NCBI RefSeq assembly: GCF_900100665.1
Contig: NZ_FNCS01000012.1
Location: forward strand, 24,225-88,224
Direction of reading: 5' to 3'
Length of the DNA: 64,000 nucleotides
From: Pelagibacterium luteolum
GTDB lineage: Bacteria; Pseudomonadota; Alphaproteobacteria; Rhizobiales; Devosiaceae
Shown here piece after piece: positions 9,879 through 19,477 of this stretch; position 1 is the first letter of the stretch, and the number at the start of each line of letters is the position of its first letter. The notes under the pieces are model-generated. The model was given only the letters and a program-made list of their open reading frames with translations. It made no database searches and was not told the origin of the DNA. The position numbers and the translations under genes were made by a program.

Positions 9879-9980
9879 GACCATACCCTTGATAATCGTC
9901 GGAGAGCGCGTCCGGACTGGACGCGCCGGCACCCTAATGGGCGTTTTGATCAGGCTCAACCATGGAAGGCAATTATATGA

Positions 9981-10289
9981 TTATCGCCGCCGACCCGCCG
10001 CCATCAGCCGCCCGATGAACCACAGCGGCAGAACGATCACCGCGCCGGTCAGGATATAGGCGAAGGCATCGCGGAACACTTCGAACCCATTGTCGAAAAC
10101 CGAATTGATAAACCCCTGGAAGGAGCGGAAGATCGCCTCCGGGCTGAGGCCGAAGATCGCCATGAGGAAGCCCACGACGAGGCTCATGATGACGAGGCGG
10201 ACGACAACGCGTCCCGGCGAACCGCCAAGGAACGATTCCAGCCATCCGCGTCTTTGATTAGTCTCACGGTTGTCCATAGTCTCGGGCAT
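9981..10289 (-). CDS. DUF6460 family small membrane protein
   Basis: About 102 aa with two hydrophobic segments, VRLVIMSLVVGFLMAIFGL and AYILTGAVIVLPLWFIG, and the FLGGSPGRVVVRLV signature I associate with DUF6460, a family of short inner-membrane proteins in Hyphomicrobiales with no known role. The C-terminus is basic (GRRR). ATG 10289 was chosen; ATG 10277 and an upstream in-frame ATG at 10349 are possible, but the latter would run into the leader of the divergent helicase gene. The gene lies alone between the SDR and the helicase. Confidence 0.6.
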   Translation of the reverse strand: MPETMDNRETNQRRGWLESFLGGSPGRVVVRLVIMSLVVGFLMAIFGLSPEAIFRSFQGFINSVFDNGFEVFRDAFAYILTGAVIVLPLWFIGRLMAAGRRR

Positions 10290-10368
10290 CGGCTCACTTG
10301 GGTTTAGCGATTCTTTACATGATGCCACATAGGCGCCAACCATGGCCAATTAAAGAGGCGCCTATCGC

Positions 10369-12855
10369 GTGAGCGTGCTCTCGCCCATCGTTTCGGACTG
10401 GTTTGCCTCCAAGGGTTGGCAGGCTCGAGCGCACCAATTGGCCGTACTCGATGCCGAGCGCGCCGGCAATTCCGTACTGCTTATCGCGCCGACCGGTGCC
10501 GGAAAGACGCTAGCCGGGTTCCTGCCGTCCATCGAAGACCTCATCGCCAATCCGATGGATGGGCTGAATACGCTTTATATCTCCCCGCTCAAGGCACTTG
10601 CCGTGGACGTGGCGCGCAATCTGGGCGATCCGGTGCGCGAGATGGGGCTCAAGATCAAGGTCGAAACCCGAACCGGCGACACTCCGGCCTCGCGTCGCCA
10701 GCGCCAGCGTTTCGCGCCGCCCCATATCCTGATGACCACGCCCGAGCAATTGGCGCTGCTGCTGAGCCATCCCGACAGCGCCAAACTGTTTGGTAGCCTG
10801 CGCCGCATCGTGCTCGACGAGTTGCATGCTCTGGTGACCTCCAAGCGCGGCGATCTCCTGAGCTTGGGCGTCGCGCGGTTGGCGCGGCTGGCGCCGGAGG
10901 TCAAGATTACCGCGCTATCGGCAACTGTAGCTCAGCCCGAAATCCTGCGTGACTGGATTGCCGCGCCCGTCGCTCCGAGCCCCGCGGTGCTGCTCAACGC
11001 CCCCGGCGGAGCGGCGCCGCAGCTGGGCATCCTTTCGAGCGACGAACGCCTGCCGTGGGCGGGACACTCAGCGGCCTATGCCGTTCCCGCGCTCTACGAG
11101 ACGATCAAGCAGAACGGTACGACGCTGCTCTTCGTCAACACGCGGTCACAGGCCGAACTGCTGTTCCAGAACCTCTGGGCGGTAAACGACGATGGCTTGC
11201 CCATTGCCCTCCATCACGGTTCTCTCTCGGTCGAGCAGCGCCGCAAGGTTGAAAGCGCCATGGTGTCAGGCGTGCTTCGGGCGGTAGTCTGCACCTCGAC
11301 CCTCGATCTTGGTATCGACTGGGGAGATGTCGATCTTGTAGTGCAGATCGGCGCGCCGAAGGGCGCATCGCGCATGCTGCAGCGCATCGGCCGGGCCAAT
11401 CACCGGCTGGACGATCCCTCGCGCGCTCTGTTCGTGCCCGCCAATCGGTTTGAAGTCCTCGAATGCGAAGCGGCACTCGAAGCGGTTCAGGAGGGCGCTC
11501 AGGATAGCGAAACCCCGCTTCCCGGCGGACTGGATGTTTTGGCCCAGCATATTCTGGGCCTGGCTTGCGCGGAGCCGCTCGATGCCGGCGAAACGTTCAA
11601 GGAGATCACCAAAGCCTGGCCGTACAAGGACCTCGACCGTCCTAAATTCGATCGTGTCCTCGAGTTCGTGTCAACGGGGGGCTATGCGCTCAAGGCCTAC
11701 GAACGCTTCGCCAAGCTGCGCAAGACCGAAGATGGGCTATGGCGCATCGCCAATCCGCAGATCGCCCAGCAATATCGCCTGAATGTCGGCACCATCGTCG
11801 AAGAGCCCATGCTAAAAGTGCGTCTTGTCCGCTCCCGCGGGGTACGCAAGGGGGCAACCACTGGACCGATCGGCCGCGGTGGCCGTGTGCTGGGCGAAAT
11901 CGAGGAATATTTCATCGACCAGTTGGTGCGTGGCGATACCTTCATGTTCGGCGGCGAAATCGTTGCGTTTGAGGGTGTTGTCGAGACCGAGGCCTATGTC
12001 AGCCGGTCGTTTTCTGACAGCCCGAAAATCCCCTCCTATATGGGCGGACGCTTTCCCCTCTCGACCTTTCTCGCGGACAAGGTGCGCAAAATACTTGCCA
12101 ACCCCGAAGATTGGCGTGTCTTGCCTGATCAGGTACGCGAGTGGCTGGACCTTCAGAACTACGCCTCCGTCCTGCCCGACGCGGACAGCCTTCTGGTCGA
12201 AACCTTCCCGCGCGCCGACAAGCACTACATGGTCTGCTACCCGTTCGAGGGGCGGCTGGCCCACCAAACCTTGGGCATGCTGCTAACCCGGCGGCTCGAA
12301 CGGGCCCGTGCCAAACCGCTGGGGTTCGTGGCTTCGGACTATTCGCTCGCCATCTGGTGTGCTTCTGATCTGGGCGCGCTGATCGACACCGACCGTCTCT
12401 CACTCGATCAATTGTTCGATGAGGACATGCTGGGCGATGACCTCGAAGCCTGGCTAGATGAATCGGCGCTGATGAAGCGCACCTTCCGCAACTGTGCCGT
12501 CATTTCCGGGCTGATCGAGCGACGGCATCCGGGAAAGGAGAAGACCGGGCGGCAACTGACCATGAGTTCGGACATCATCTACGACGTGCTCTATCAGCAC
12601 GAGCCCGACCACATATTGATAGAGGCCACGCGGCGTGATGCGGCGCGCGGTCTGCTCGATATCGAACGGCTGGGTGTGGCCTTAAAGCGCATCCGGCGCC
12701 ATATCCGACACAAGCGGCTGGACCGAATCTCGCCTCTTGCGGTACCTATCTTGCTCGATATCGGCAAGGAGCCGATCTTTGGTGAAGCGCGCGAATCCAT
12801 CCTCCGGGAAGCCGCCGAAGACCTTATCGCGGAAGCTATGGGCGTGGTCCCGTAG
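10369..12855 (+). CDS. Ligase-associated DNA damage response DEXH-box helicase (Lhr-type)
   Basis: 828 aa superfamily 2 helicase. Walker A is PTGAGKT (41-47); the Walker B/DEXH motif is LDELHAL at about 150; motif III is SAT at about 185; helicase C motifs include VCTSTLDLGIDWGDVD and QRIGRANHR. Length and the following phosphoesterase gene match the bacterial cassette in which an Lhr-like helicase, PdeM, an exonuclease and an ATP-dependent DNA ligase act together in repair. Only the helicase and PdeM are in this window. GTG start, preceded by AGAGG at about ten bases. Confidence 0.9.
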   Translation: MSVLSPIVSDWFASKGWQARAHQLAVLDAERAGNSVLLIAPTGAGKTLAGFLPSIEDLIANPMDGLNTLYISPLKALAVDVARNLGDPVREMGLKIKVETRTGDTPASRRQRQRFAPPHILMTTPEQLALLLSHPDSAKLFGSLRRIVLDELHALVTSKRGDLLSLGVARLARLAPEVKITALSATVAQPEILRDWIAAPVAPSPAVLLNAPGGAAPQLGILSSDERLPWAGHSAAYAVPALYETIKQNGTTLLFVNTRSQAELLFQNLWAVNDDGLPIALHHGSLSVEQRRKVESAMVSGVLRAVVCTSTLDLGIDWGDVDLVVQIGAPKGASRMLQRIGRANHRLDDPSRALFVPANRFEVLECEAALEAVQEGAQDSETPLPGGLDVLAQHILGLACAEPLDAGETFKEITKAWPYKDLDRPKFDRVLEFVSTGGYALKAYERFAKLRKTEDGLWRIANPQIAQQYRLNVGTIVEEPMLKVRLVRSRGVRKGATTGPIGRGGRVLGEIEEYFIDQLVRGDTFMFGGEIVAFEGVVETEAYVSRSFSDSPKIPSYMGGRFPLSTFLADKVRKILANPEDWRVLPDQVREWLDLQNYASVLPDADSLLVETFPRADKHYMVCYPFEGRLAHQTLGMLLTRRLERARAKPLGFVASDYSLAIWCASDLGALIDTDRLSLDQLFDEDMLGDDLEAWLDESALMKRTFRNCAVISGLIERRHPGKEKTGRQLTMSSDIIYDVLYQHEPDHILIEATRRDAARGLLDIERLGVALKRIRRHIRHKRLDRISPLAVPILLDIGKEPIFGEARESILREAAEDLIAEAMGVVP

Positions 12856-12883
12856 CCAGTCGCCGGCACGGGAAGACATCAGT

Positions 12884-13591
12884 TTGGCTCAAATACAGCC
12901 TGTTTCAGATTCGGACGCTGCCCCCGTTATCCGCTTTCATGGACAGGTTTTTCTTCCCCTTGCTTCAGGTGCGCTGTTCTGGCCGGATGCGAATGCACTG
13001 CTGGTCGCCGATCTGCATCTGGAAAAATTGTCGAGCTACGCGCGCTCTGGTCAGTTCTTGCCCCCTTACGACACCGGTATGACTTTGGCCCGCCTGCAGC
13101 GCGACCTTACCGAAACTGGTGCGACGACCGTGATTGCGCTCGGTGATAGTTTTCACCGCGACGAGGGCTCAACGACACTCCTCGACAAGGACCGCGCGAC
13201 TTTGGCCTCAATGGTCGAAACGCGCGACTGGTTCTGGATCGCTGGCAATCACGATCCTGCACCGCATGGGCTCGGCGGGGTCTGTTGTGCCGAAATTTCG
13301 ATCTCAGGCTGCTCGCTCAGACATGAACCGCGCCGTGGAACACCTGGATTGATTTCAGGCCATTTGCATCCCGCAGCGCGGGTCGCGATCAACGGCAAAT
13401 CCTCGCGCCGTCCGTGCTTTGCATGGGACGACCATTTGCTGATCCTTCCGGCTTACGGCGCGTCGACGGGGAGTCTCAACGTTTTGTCACCGGCCTTTGC
13501 GGGACTGTTCGACAAAACGCGACTGCAGGTGAGCATGCTTGGGCGTGACCGCGTTTACCCCGTGAGCACCCAGCGCCTCGTGCACGGCTAG
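12884..13591 (+). CDS. pdeM: Ligase-associated DNA damage response endonuclease PdeM
   Basis: Calcineurin-like metallophosphoesterase of about 235 aa. Metal-binding motifs appear in order: VADLHLEK, GDSFHRDEG, GNHDPAPHG, and SGHLHPAAR near the C-terminus. In the ligase-associated repair cassette this protein works as a 3' nuclease/phosphoesterase alongside the helicase encoded 28 bases upstream. The start is uncertain: TTG 12884 gives the usual family length with GGGAAG upstream, while the longer frame would overlap the helicase end. The 3' end overlaps the convergent TIGR02186 gene by four bases. Confidence 0.82.
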   Translation: MAQIQPVSDSDAAPVIRFHGQVFLPLASGALFWPDANALLVADLHLEKLSSYARSGQFLPPYDTGMTLARLQRDLTETGATTVIALGDSFHRDEGSTTLLDKDRATLASMVETRDWFWIAGNHDPAPHGLGGVCCAEISISGCSLRHEPRRGTPGLISGHLHPAARVAINGKSSRRPCFAWDDHLLILPAYGASTGSLNVLSPAFAGLFDKTRLQVSMLGRDRVYPVSTQRLVHG

Positions 13592-14349
13592 CGCCGGAAC
13601 AATACGCCGCCCATCCAGCCGGTAAAAAGCGCGAGCAGCACTGTGGCGAGCCCGTAAAGCAGCGGCTGATCGACGGCCGCTTCGCCCAGGAAACGCTCGA
13701 AGCCGGACTTCTGAACAAAGAAGCGTTGCGCGCGATCAGCTATGATCTCGCCATCTCGGACGACGAAAACCTGGGCGAGAAACATGCCGTTCGGAACATT
13801 GGCGGGCAGTACGATGCGGGCGGAAAAAAATGTCGGCGACATGAATGTGACGCCGCGCGGATCCGCCCGGAAAAGGTTCGAGCGCTCCATCAACCGCACC
13901 AACTCGTTTTCATATAGCGCGACATTGCCATTCGATTCGCTCAGCGTCGCCCGAGCCAGACCGTGCAGGCTGAATTGCCGACGGTCGATGGTCTCGGCGT
14001 CGAGCAAGGTTTCGATCGGTCGACTTGAAGCAATGCGATAAAACGACGGCAGGCCGGAAAACAGCGCATAGTCGGCGTTGAGCATAATGCCGAACTGGCG
14101 CGACTTGCGCCGCACGACGCGATCTTCCACCGGTCCACGCACTACCATGACAATGTCATAGGCCCCACTTGGCATGGTTCCTGCGGTATCGGGTTCGATA
14201 TTGCCGAAGAGCGTGACCGTCTCTCCCGAAAAGCTCGAGTGGATGGAAATCGTTGGATCGGATGTGCCGAAAACCAGGCTTTGGGCTTGGGCGGCGGCGC
14301 CGGAAACGATCAGGGTCGCAACGAGGATGATAAGGCGCATGACCATCAC
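13588..14349 (-). CDS. TIGR02186-family membrane-anchored protein
   Basis: 253 aa with an N-terminal signal peptide (LIILVATLIVSGAAAQAQ), a long periplasmic region beginning LVFGTSDPTISIHSSFSGETVTLFGN, and one C-terminal transmembrane helix (LLYGLATVLLALFTGWMGGVLF). This layout matches TIGR02186, a family repeatedly encoded beside TauE/SafE permeases. The start overlaps the end of the TauE-like gene by four bases, so they form one translationally coupled unit. A role as an accessory subunit of the permease is inference from this linkage. Confidence 0.8.
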   Translation of the reverse strand: MMVMRLIILVATLIVSGAAAQAQSLVFGTSDPTISIHSSFSGETVTLFGNIEPDTAGTMPSGAYDIVMVVRGPVEDRVVRRKSRQFGIMLNADYALFSGLPSFYRIASSRPIETLLDAETIDRRQFSLHGLARATLSESNGNVALYENELVRLMERSNLFRADPRGVTFMSPTFFSARIVLPANVPNGMFLAQVFVVRDGEIIADRAQRFFVQKSGFERFLGEAAVDQPLLYGLATVLLALFTGWMGGVLFRR

Positions 14350-15278
14350 AGCGCCTCCCCGAACCCGAGGGTGGCCATGGAATAGGGGTCGGCCGGCGCC
14401 AGCAACAAGGTCAGTGCAAAGCGGATGGCAACGCCCAGAACGATGATCGCCAGAAGCGCGCGCAGTTGGTCACCACGCAGATATTGTCCGGCCGAGGCGC
14501 CAAACTGTGCCCCTGCGACGCTCCCGACCATCAGGCAGAATGCCAAAAGCATGTCCACGCTCTGGCTTTGCACAGCGTGCAACACGCAGGTCGCTGCCAT
14601 CACCGCAAGGACGTGGAGAAGCGAGGTGCCGATGACGACCGACCCGGGAATGCGCAGCAGATAGACGAGTGCCGGCACGAGGATGAACCCCCCGCCAATG
14701 CCGAGCAGCGAACCAACGATGCCGATGAAAAAGCCGATGCCGATGACCGGGATCACCGAAATATAGAGTTTCGAGCGTTTGAACCGCACGCGCAGCGGCA
14801 GGCCATGGGCCCAATTGTGCTGGCCCGGCATGCGCCGCGGCGGTGGGCCGCTTTTGCGCGAGCGGATGAGGGACCGCACCGCTTCGATCAGCATGAGCGT
14901 TCCGATGGAGCCTAGAAAGATCAGATAGCCGAACGAGATTGCCAGATCGAGCTGACCAAGAGTGCGCAGGAGATCGAATATCCAAACGCCAATGAAAGCG
15001 CCACCAAATCCGCCCAGTACGAGAAACCCGGCAAGTTGGAGATCGATGCCGCCCCGCCGGAGATAGGACAACGCCCCAGAGGTCGAAGAGGCCACGACCT
15101 GACCGGTAACCGAAGCGACGGCGACCGGTGCCGGGACCCCGGAAAAAATCAGCAATGGCGTGAGAAGGAAACCACCGCCGACCCCGAACAGTCCCGACAG
15201 GAACCCGATCGCAGCCCCAATCCCTACAAGAAAGAAGAGATTGACCGATATTTCGGCGATGGGCAGGTAGATCAGCAC
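14346..15278 (-). CDS. TauE/SafE (TSUP) family anion permease
   Basis: 310 aa polytopic membrane protein with eight or so hydrophobic segments. The two TSUP half-repeats are visible: GFLSGLFGVGGGFLLTPLLIFSGVP near residue 25 and GIVGSLLGIGGGFILVPALVYLLRIP near residue 185, each with the glycine-rich turn typical of these transporters. Family members export or import sulfite, sulfoacetate, taurine and related sulfur anions; the actual substrate here is unknown. The stop overlaps the TIGR02186 gene, a pairing seen in many alphaproteobacteria. Confidence 0.88.
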   Translation of the reverse strand: MLIYLPIAEISVNLFFLVGIGAAIGFLSGLFGVGGGFLLTPLLIFSGVPAPVAVASVTGQVVASSTSGALSYLRRGGIDLQLAGFLVLGGFGGAFIGVWIFDLLRTLGQLDLAISFGYLIFLGSIGTLMLIEAVRSLIRSRKSGPPPRRMPGQHNWAHGLPLRVRFKRSKLYISVIPVIGIGFFIGIVGSLLGIGGGFILVPALVYLLRIPGSVVIGTSLLHVLAVMAATCVLHAVQSQSVDMLLAFCLMVGSVAGAQFGASAGQYLRGDQLRALLAIIVLGVAIRFALTLLLAPADPYSMATLGFGEAL

Positions 15279-15353
15279 GGCCGGAGCCCATTCATAGGAA
15301 GGTGACGCAGGGCGCTGATAGGGGCGCCCTGTGGCAGATTTATTGCATTTGTG

Positions 15354-15378
15354 TGCACCAGGTTCGAAACCTGATGCA
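15354..15378 (-). terminator. Hairpin downstream of the PodJ-like gene, possible terminator
   Basis: Read on the minus strand, an 11-base-pair stem (one G-U pair) closes a three-base loop ten bases after the stop of the PodJ-like gene. No U-run follows. A second hairpin at 15308-15331 (CAGGGCGC/GCGCCCTG, eight-base loop) lies further on, before the TauE start. Together they could separate the two transcription units. Confidence 0.4.
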
Positions 15379-15387
15379 ATTGCACTT

Positions 15388-18300
15388 TTAGACCGGTTGG
15401 CTGCCGAGGACGGCCAGCAGCCGAGGATTGACCGCTCCGCTTTCGCTCATGCCGGTCTCGCGCTCGAACGATGCAATCGCTTCGCGAGTCCTTGGGCCGG
15501 CAATGCCGTCGGGTGTGCCGATTTCGTAACCGAGTTTGCCAAGCAGCATCTGGACGCGCAAGACCACGTCAGTGTTCGCGATAGATGGGCCCGGATCGAA
15601 TGTCTCGTCCCAAGTTCCGATCGGCGCAAAATTTGCGGCAAGATCGAACTCGGCGGGGCTCCAGGCGGCAATCGTGTCGTCTAGCCGCTGGACCGCCGCA
15701 GCGTCGAGCGAACGGGCAACGTCATCGCGTGAGGTCGCGGCGTCCTGGTCGCCGGCGCGGGCGGCAAGCGAGAACCACACATAGGATTGTTCGAAATCCT
15801 GTTCGACGCCGAGGCCGCGGGCATGAAGCATGCCCAGATTGAACTGGCTATCGGTCATGCCGCGGGTAGCTGCTTCTTCAAACCAATGTGCCGCGGATTC
15901 AAAATCCTGGGTTTCCAGTTCGCCGCCAGCATAAAGCGAGGCGAGGTTGTGCATCGACATGCGGTTACCGGCTTCGGCGGCGCGTTGATACCAGAGACGT
16001 GCCATTTCAAGATCGCGTTCAACGCCGCGACCGCTTTCGTAGAGGCTGCCGAGCCGATATTGCGCCGGAGCAAAGCCCTGCGCAGCGGAGCGTTCATACC
16101 ATGCGGCGGCCTGTGCAAAATCTTGTTCGACCAGCGTGCCCTCGGTGAGGATGGCGCCGATTTCGAACTGGGCAAACCGGTCGCCGGCTTCGGCTGCTGC
16201 TGCAAGCTCGGCGGGCTCGATACCATCCGGCACTGCGATTTCAGGCAAAGCGGCTGACGTCATGGTCTCGATTGCGCGCGCTGCACCATCGTCTGTGGGA
16301 AGCGGTGAGGCGGTGTCGATCGACGCTGTCTGGATCGGATCAAGATAGGGAAGGGCGTTGATGGTGGCTGCGTCGACGCGCGCCGCGGTAAGGCTCGGCT
16401 GCTGCTCTATGACGCGAACAGCGGAGGTGAGTCCATCTGCGCTGCCCGTTTCGAGCGTTTTGGGTTCGGCAGAGACCGGCGCTGCCGGCTCGACTGGTGC
16501 GGCCTCGGGTTCTGCAGCCGGGGCCGGGGTTTCCACCACGGGTTCAATGGCCTGCACACTCTCGGTGGTCGCCGTGGCCTGACGATCGAGAATGAGCGGT
16601 ACGGCAAGGGCGATAGCCACGATCAGCGCGGTGCCGAGGAGGAGTGCGCGGCGATTGCGTGCGAGAAAGCCGGGCGTTGGCTCTTCGGATGTTTCGAACG
16701 CTTCAGGCTGAACAGCCGGCTGCTCGATGGCTTCCGGAGCGGCAAGAAAAGGCTCAGCTGGGCCGGTCTCGGTCGCTTCGGCCTCGGCGCGCTGGAAACG
16801 GGCAAGCGCGCGTCCGATCAGAGACTTGGATTCGAGCGCTTCAGGTTCGGGCTGACGTGCAGAACGACGGGCGGCTTCGATAAAGCTCGAGCGGGTGGCG
16901 CTGGAAACGCCTTGTGCGGCTGGTGTCTCGGTCTCACGGGCGGCGGCCTCGAACGGGCTCCGGGACTGCGAGAAGCTCGACATCGGTTTGGCTGGGCGCT
17001 CGATCGCTTCTGGATCGATCATGAAGCCCTTGGGTTCGTCCGCCGGTTGCACCGAAAGAGGAACGACCTCCGGCAGGCTCTCGATCGGCTGGCTCAGGAC
17101 ACGGCGAGTCGATCCGGTCACAGGGTCGACCGGCATTGCATCGTCGGGGCGCTGACGCGGCTTGGGAGGGGCCTCGGATATCGGGGTCGCAATCGCGGTT
17201 ACAGGCTCGGACTTCTCGATCTTGGTGTTCAGCATCGCTTCAAGACGCGCGATGCGGTTGTCCACCTGATTGATCGACTGCTTCACTCCGGCCAGATGGC
17301 TGGAGGCTTCGGCTGGTTCTGCGCGGGCAAAGAGATTGGCCAGCCGCTCCTCGAGCGCGGCCAGATCGGCCTTGTCGATGCCCGCACCCTCCTGGTCGGC
17401 GAAGGGCGCAAGTTCATTGGCTTTGGCGATGATGCGCTCGGCCAAGGCGTCGAGGTCGGGCGGCAGGCTTGTCTCGCCGTGCGATGCCTCGGACATGGCC
17501 TTGAGCTGGTTGCTCGTATCTTCGATCCTGAGCGCAATCTGGCGCAACTGGGTTTCAACCGCATCCGATGTACCGCCGGCTGGAGCGCTGGCGATGGCCT
17601 CGATACAGGTGTCGATGGCGTCAAATCGTGGGGCAATGGTTTCGGCGATAACGTGGCGCAGGGTCTCAACGCTCTGGGCCAGCGTCTCGGCTTCTTCTCC
17701 ACCCGAGGCCTGCATCGTTTCAATGCGCTGGCTCAGCGCGTCGATTTTTTCGAGCAGGGCGGTCGGTTCGCGATTGGCCGAGACCGCTTCGGTCAGCGAG
17801 GCCATATCCTGGCTCAAGCGCTCGACATAGGCCGGCTCGGCCTGGCTGGCTTCAAACGCATCGATGCGATCGTAGATCGTGCGGACGGAGCGCTCGATCA
17901 TTTCCATCGACTGGATCTGGCGCGCCTCTGAAGCGGCAAGCGCCTCTTGGTCGCGATCGGATATTTCGACCTGATGGGCAACGAGCTTTTCGACTGTCCC
18001 CGTCAATTCCTCGATGCGTCGCGAGGTGGCTGTTTCGCCCGATGCGCGATCGGCGGCGAGAATTTCGGCGAGGTTGCCGATCTGCGCTTCGATGCGCCGG
18101 ATCTGCCCGGTTTCGCCGACAGCGGCGGCCAGCATTTCGATGACTTCGCTGAGCTGCGAGATCTGTCCGGAAATGTCGGCGCGATTGTCGAGCGTGTCGA
18201 GGCGGTCGGCGACGCTGGATTCGAAATTGCCGATCCGTTCGCCCAAGGCGTCGAGCGACTGGGCGAGACCACTGAGCTCTGCGTCGTCGCGTGCCGCGGG

Positions 18301-18717
18301 GGGCGTCGGCTGGGGCTCGGGCGTGGGTTCGGCTATCGCAGGTGTCGGCCCGACAACAGCTGGTTCGGGTTCTGGCACGTTGACGGCGCCGGTCTGGCGG
18401 GCGCGGATCTGGTTGATGGCGTCAACGACGCTTTCGCGCATCACGGGGCGATCGTCGCTCGACCGGTCGGCGAGGCGGTAGACGGCCTGGCGAACGCTCT
18501 TGAGCGCTTCGGAATGGCGCGATGCCTGATGGGCCATGGGGCGCGGGGTGACGGCTTGCGGTTGAGTGGTGTCGGGTTTTGCGCTGGTGACGTGGTCTTC
18601 GACCTGATCGAGCAGGGCGACCAATTCGTTGCGCAGGCTCTCCCATTCCGCGCCGTTCGATTTTGGCGCAACCGTTTCGGTCTCGGGCCAATCGTGATTT
18701 GGATTCGTACGCGCCAT
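15388..18717 (-). CDS. PodJ-like polarity protein: coiled coil, one TM helix, Sel1 repeats, peptidoglycan-binding domain
   Basis: 1109 aa. Residues 1-690 are cytoplasmic, acidic and mostly coiled coil (long runs of heptad-like segments such as LDALGERIGNFESSVADRLD). One transmembrane helix lies at about 690-712. The periplasmic part has Pro/Ala/Glu-rich linkers, then Sel1-type repeats at about 836-985 (GSLYESGRGVERDLEMARLW and similar), and a C-terminal peptidoglycan-binding_1 domain (KLGYEIGTPDGIAGPRTREA). This order matches PodJ and related polar localisation factors that mark a cell pole in Caulobacter and rhizobia. Function as a pole organiser is inferred from architecture. Confidence 0.82.
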   Translation of the reverse strand: MARTNPNHDWPETETVAPKSNGAEWESLRNELVALLDQVEDHVTSAKPDTTQPQAVTPRPMAHQASRHSEALKSVRQAVYRLADRSSDDRPVMRESVVDAINQIRARQTGAVNVPEPEPAVVGPTPAIAEPTPEPQPTPPAARDDAELSGLAQSLDALGERIGNFESSVADRLDTLDNRADISGQISQLSEVIEMLAAAVGETGQIRRIEAQIGNLAEILAADRASGETATSRRIEELTGTVEKLVAHQVEISDRDQEALAASEARQIQSMEMIERSVRTIYDRIDAFEASQAEPAYVERLSQDMASLTEAVSANREPTALLEKIDALSQRIETMQASGGEEAETLAQSVETLRHVIAETIAPRFDAIDTCIEAIASAPAGGTSDAVETQLRQIALRIEDTSNQLKAMSEASHGETSLPPDLDALAERIIAKANELAPFADQEGAGIDKADLAALEERLANLFARAEPAEASSHLAGVKQSINQVDNRIARLEAMLNTKIEKSEPVTAIATPISEAPPKPRQRPDDAMPVDPVTGSTRRVLSQPIESLPEVVPLSVQPADEPKGFMIDPEAIERPAKPMSSFSQSRSPFEAAARETETPAAQGVSSATRSSFIEAARRSARQPEPEALESKSLIGRALARFQRAEAEATETGPAEPFLAAPEAIEQPAVQPEAFETSEEPTPGFLARNRRALLLGTALIVAIALAVPLILDRQATATTESVQAIEPVVETPAPAAEPEAAPVEPAAPVSAEPKTLETGSADGLTSAVRVIEQQPSLTAARVDAATINALPYLDPIQTASIDTASPLPTDDGAARAIETMTSAALPEIAVPDGIEPAELAAAAEAGDRFAQFEIGAILTEGTLVEQDFAQAAAWYERSAAQGFAPAQYRLGSLYESGRGVERDLEMARLWYQRAAEAGNRMSMHNLASLYAGGELETQDFESAAHWFEEAATRGMTDSQFNLGMLHARGLGVEQDFEQSYVWFSLAARAGDQDAATSRDDVARSLDAAAVQRLDDTIAAWSPAEFDLAANFAPIGTWDETFDPGPSIANTDVVLRVQMLLGKLGYEIGTPDGIAGPRTREAIASFERETGMSESGAVNPRLLAVLGSQPV

Positions 18718-18933
18718 GTGTCCGTCCGACCGGGTCTTTGGGGCAGCGCCGCTTGCGCTACATTCAGAAAAGGGAATCGCCTAGCGTGACTCTCGTCAGT
18801 TTATGGTAAACATCGCGTTAACCCTGGTCGCATTCTGCATTGAAAGCACAGGTAAATTCGCCCATTGCTTGAACTGGCCCACCGTTCGTGGTGTGGTCGA
18901 TTTCTCAGTACCAGCGTGAACGATCCGGCAGAC

Positions 18934-19383
18934 ATGACAGGTTCGACCCGAAAGGAGCGTGTAGCGCGCCGTGGCGAGGGGCAGGCGATCTATACGATCG
19001 CCGAACTGGCGGACGCGTTTTCGATCACGCATCGCACGCTGCGGTTTTACGAGGACAAGGGGATGTTGCGCCCCCGGCGTGTGGGCAACAAGCGCCTCTA
19101 CACCAATCGCGATCGCCTGCGGCTGCGCATCATCCTCGACGGCAAGCAGGTCGGGCTGACGCTGCGCGAAATCCAGGAATATCTCGACACCTATGATCTG
19201 CGCGATGGCTCTTACGACCATCTGCGCCGCGCGCTCGACAAGGTGCAGCACCAGCGCCATTTGCTGCAGCAGCGGCGCAGTGCGATCGAGAAATCGCTCG
19301 CCGAACTCGGACGCGTCGAGCAGATCATCGAAGGCATGCTGGCCGAACCGCAGGACCCCGACGGCCATGGCGACAAAATTTAG
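18934..19383 (+). CDS. MerR-family transcriptional regulator
   Basis: About 149 aa. A winged HTH of the MerR type starts at IYTIAELADAFSITHRTLRFYEDKGMLRPRRVGNKRLYT, followed by a long dimerisation helix (HLRRALDKVQHQRHLLQQRRSAIEKSL). The C-terminal effector region is minimal and holds no cysteine cluster, so it is not a metal sensor of the MerR/CueR kind; the sequence resembles the LiuR-like branch that controls amino-acid or fatty-acid degradation. ATG 18934 is the likely start, with GTG 18916 as alternative. Divergent from the PodJ-like gene. Confidence 0.82.
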   Translation: MTGSTRKERVARRGEGQAIYTIAELADAFSITHRTLRFYEDKGMLRPRRVGNKRLYTNRDRLRLRIILDGKQVGLTLREIQEYLDTYDLRDGSYDHLRRALDKVQHQRHLLQQRRSAIEKSLAELGRVEQIIEGMLAEPQDPDGHGDKI

Positions 19384-19477
19384 ACTTTCGGCCAACCTGA
19401 CGCGATTTGCTTGATTTGGCGGCCAATCTTGGGTTTATCACAGGTGAGTTATCCCTTCCGGCGAGGATTTGCGCCCC

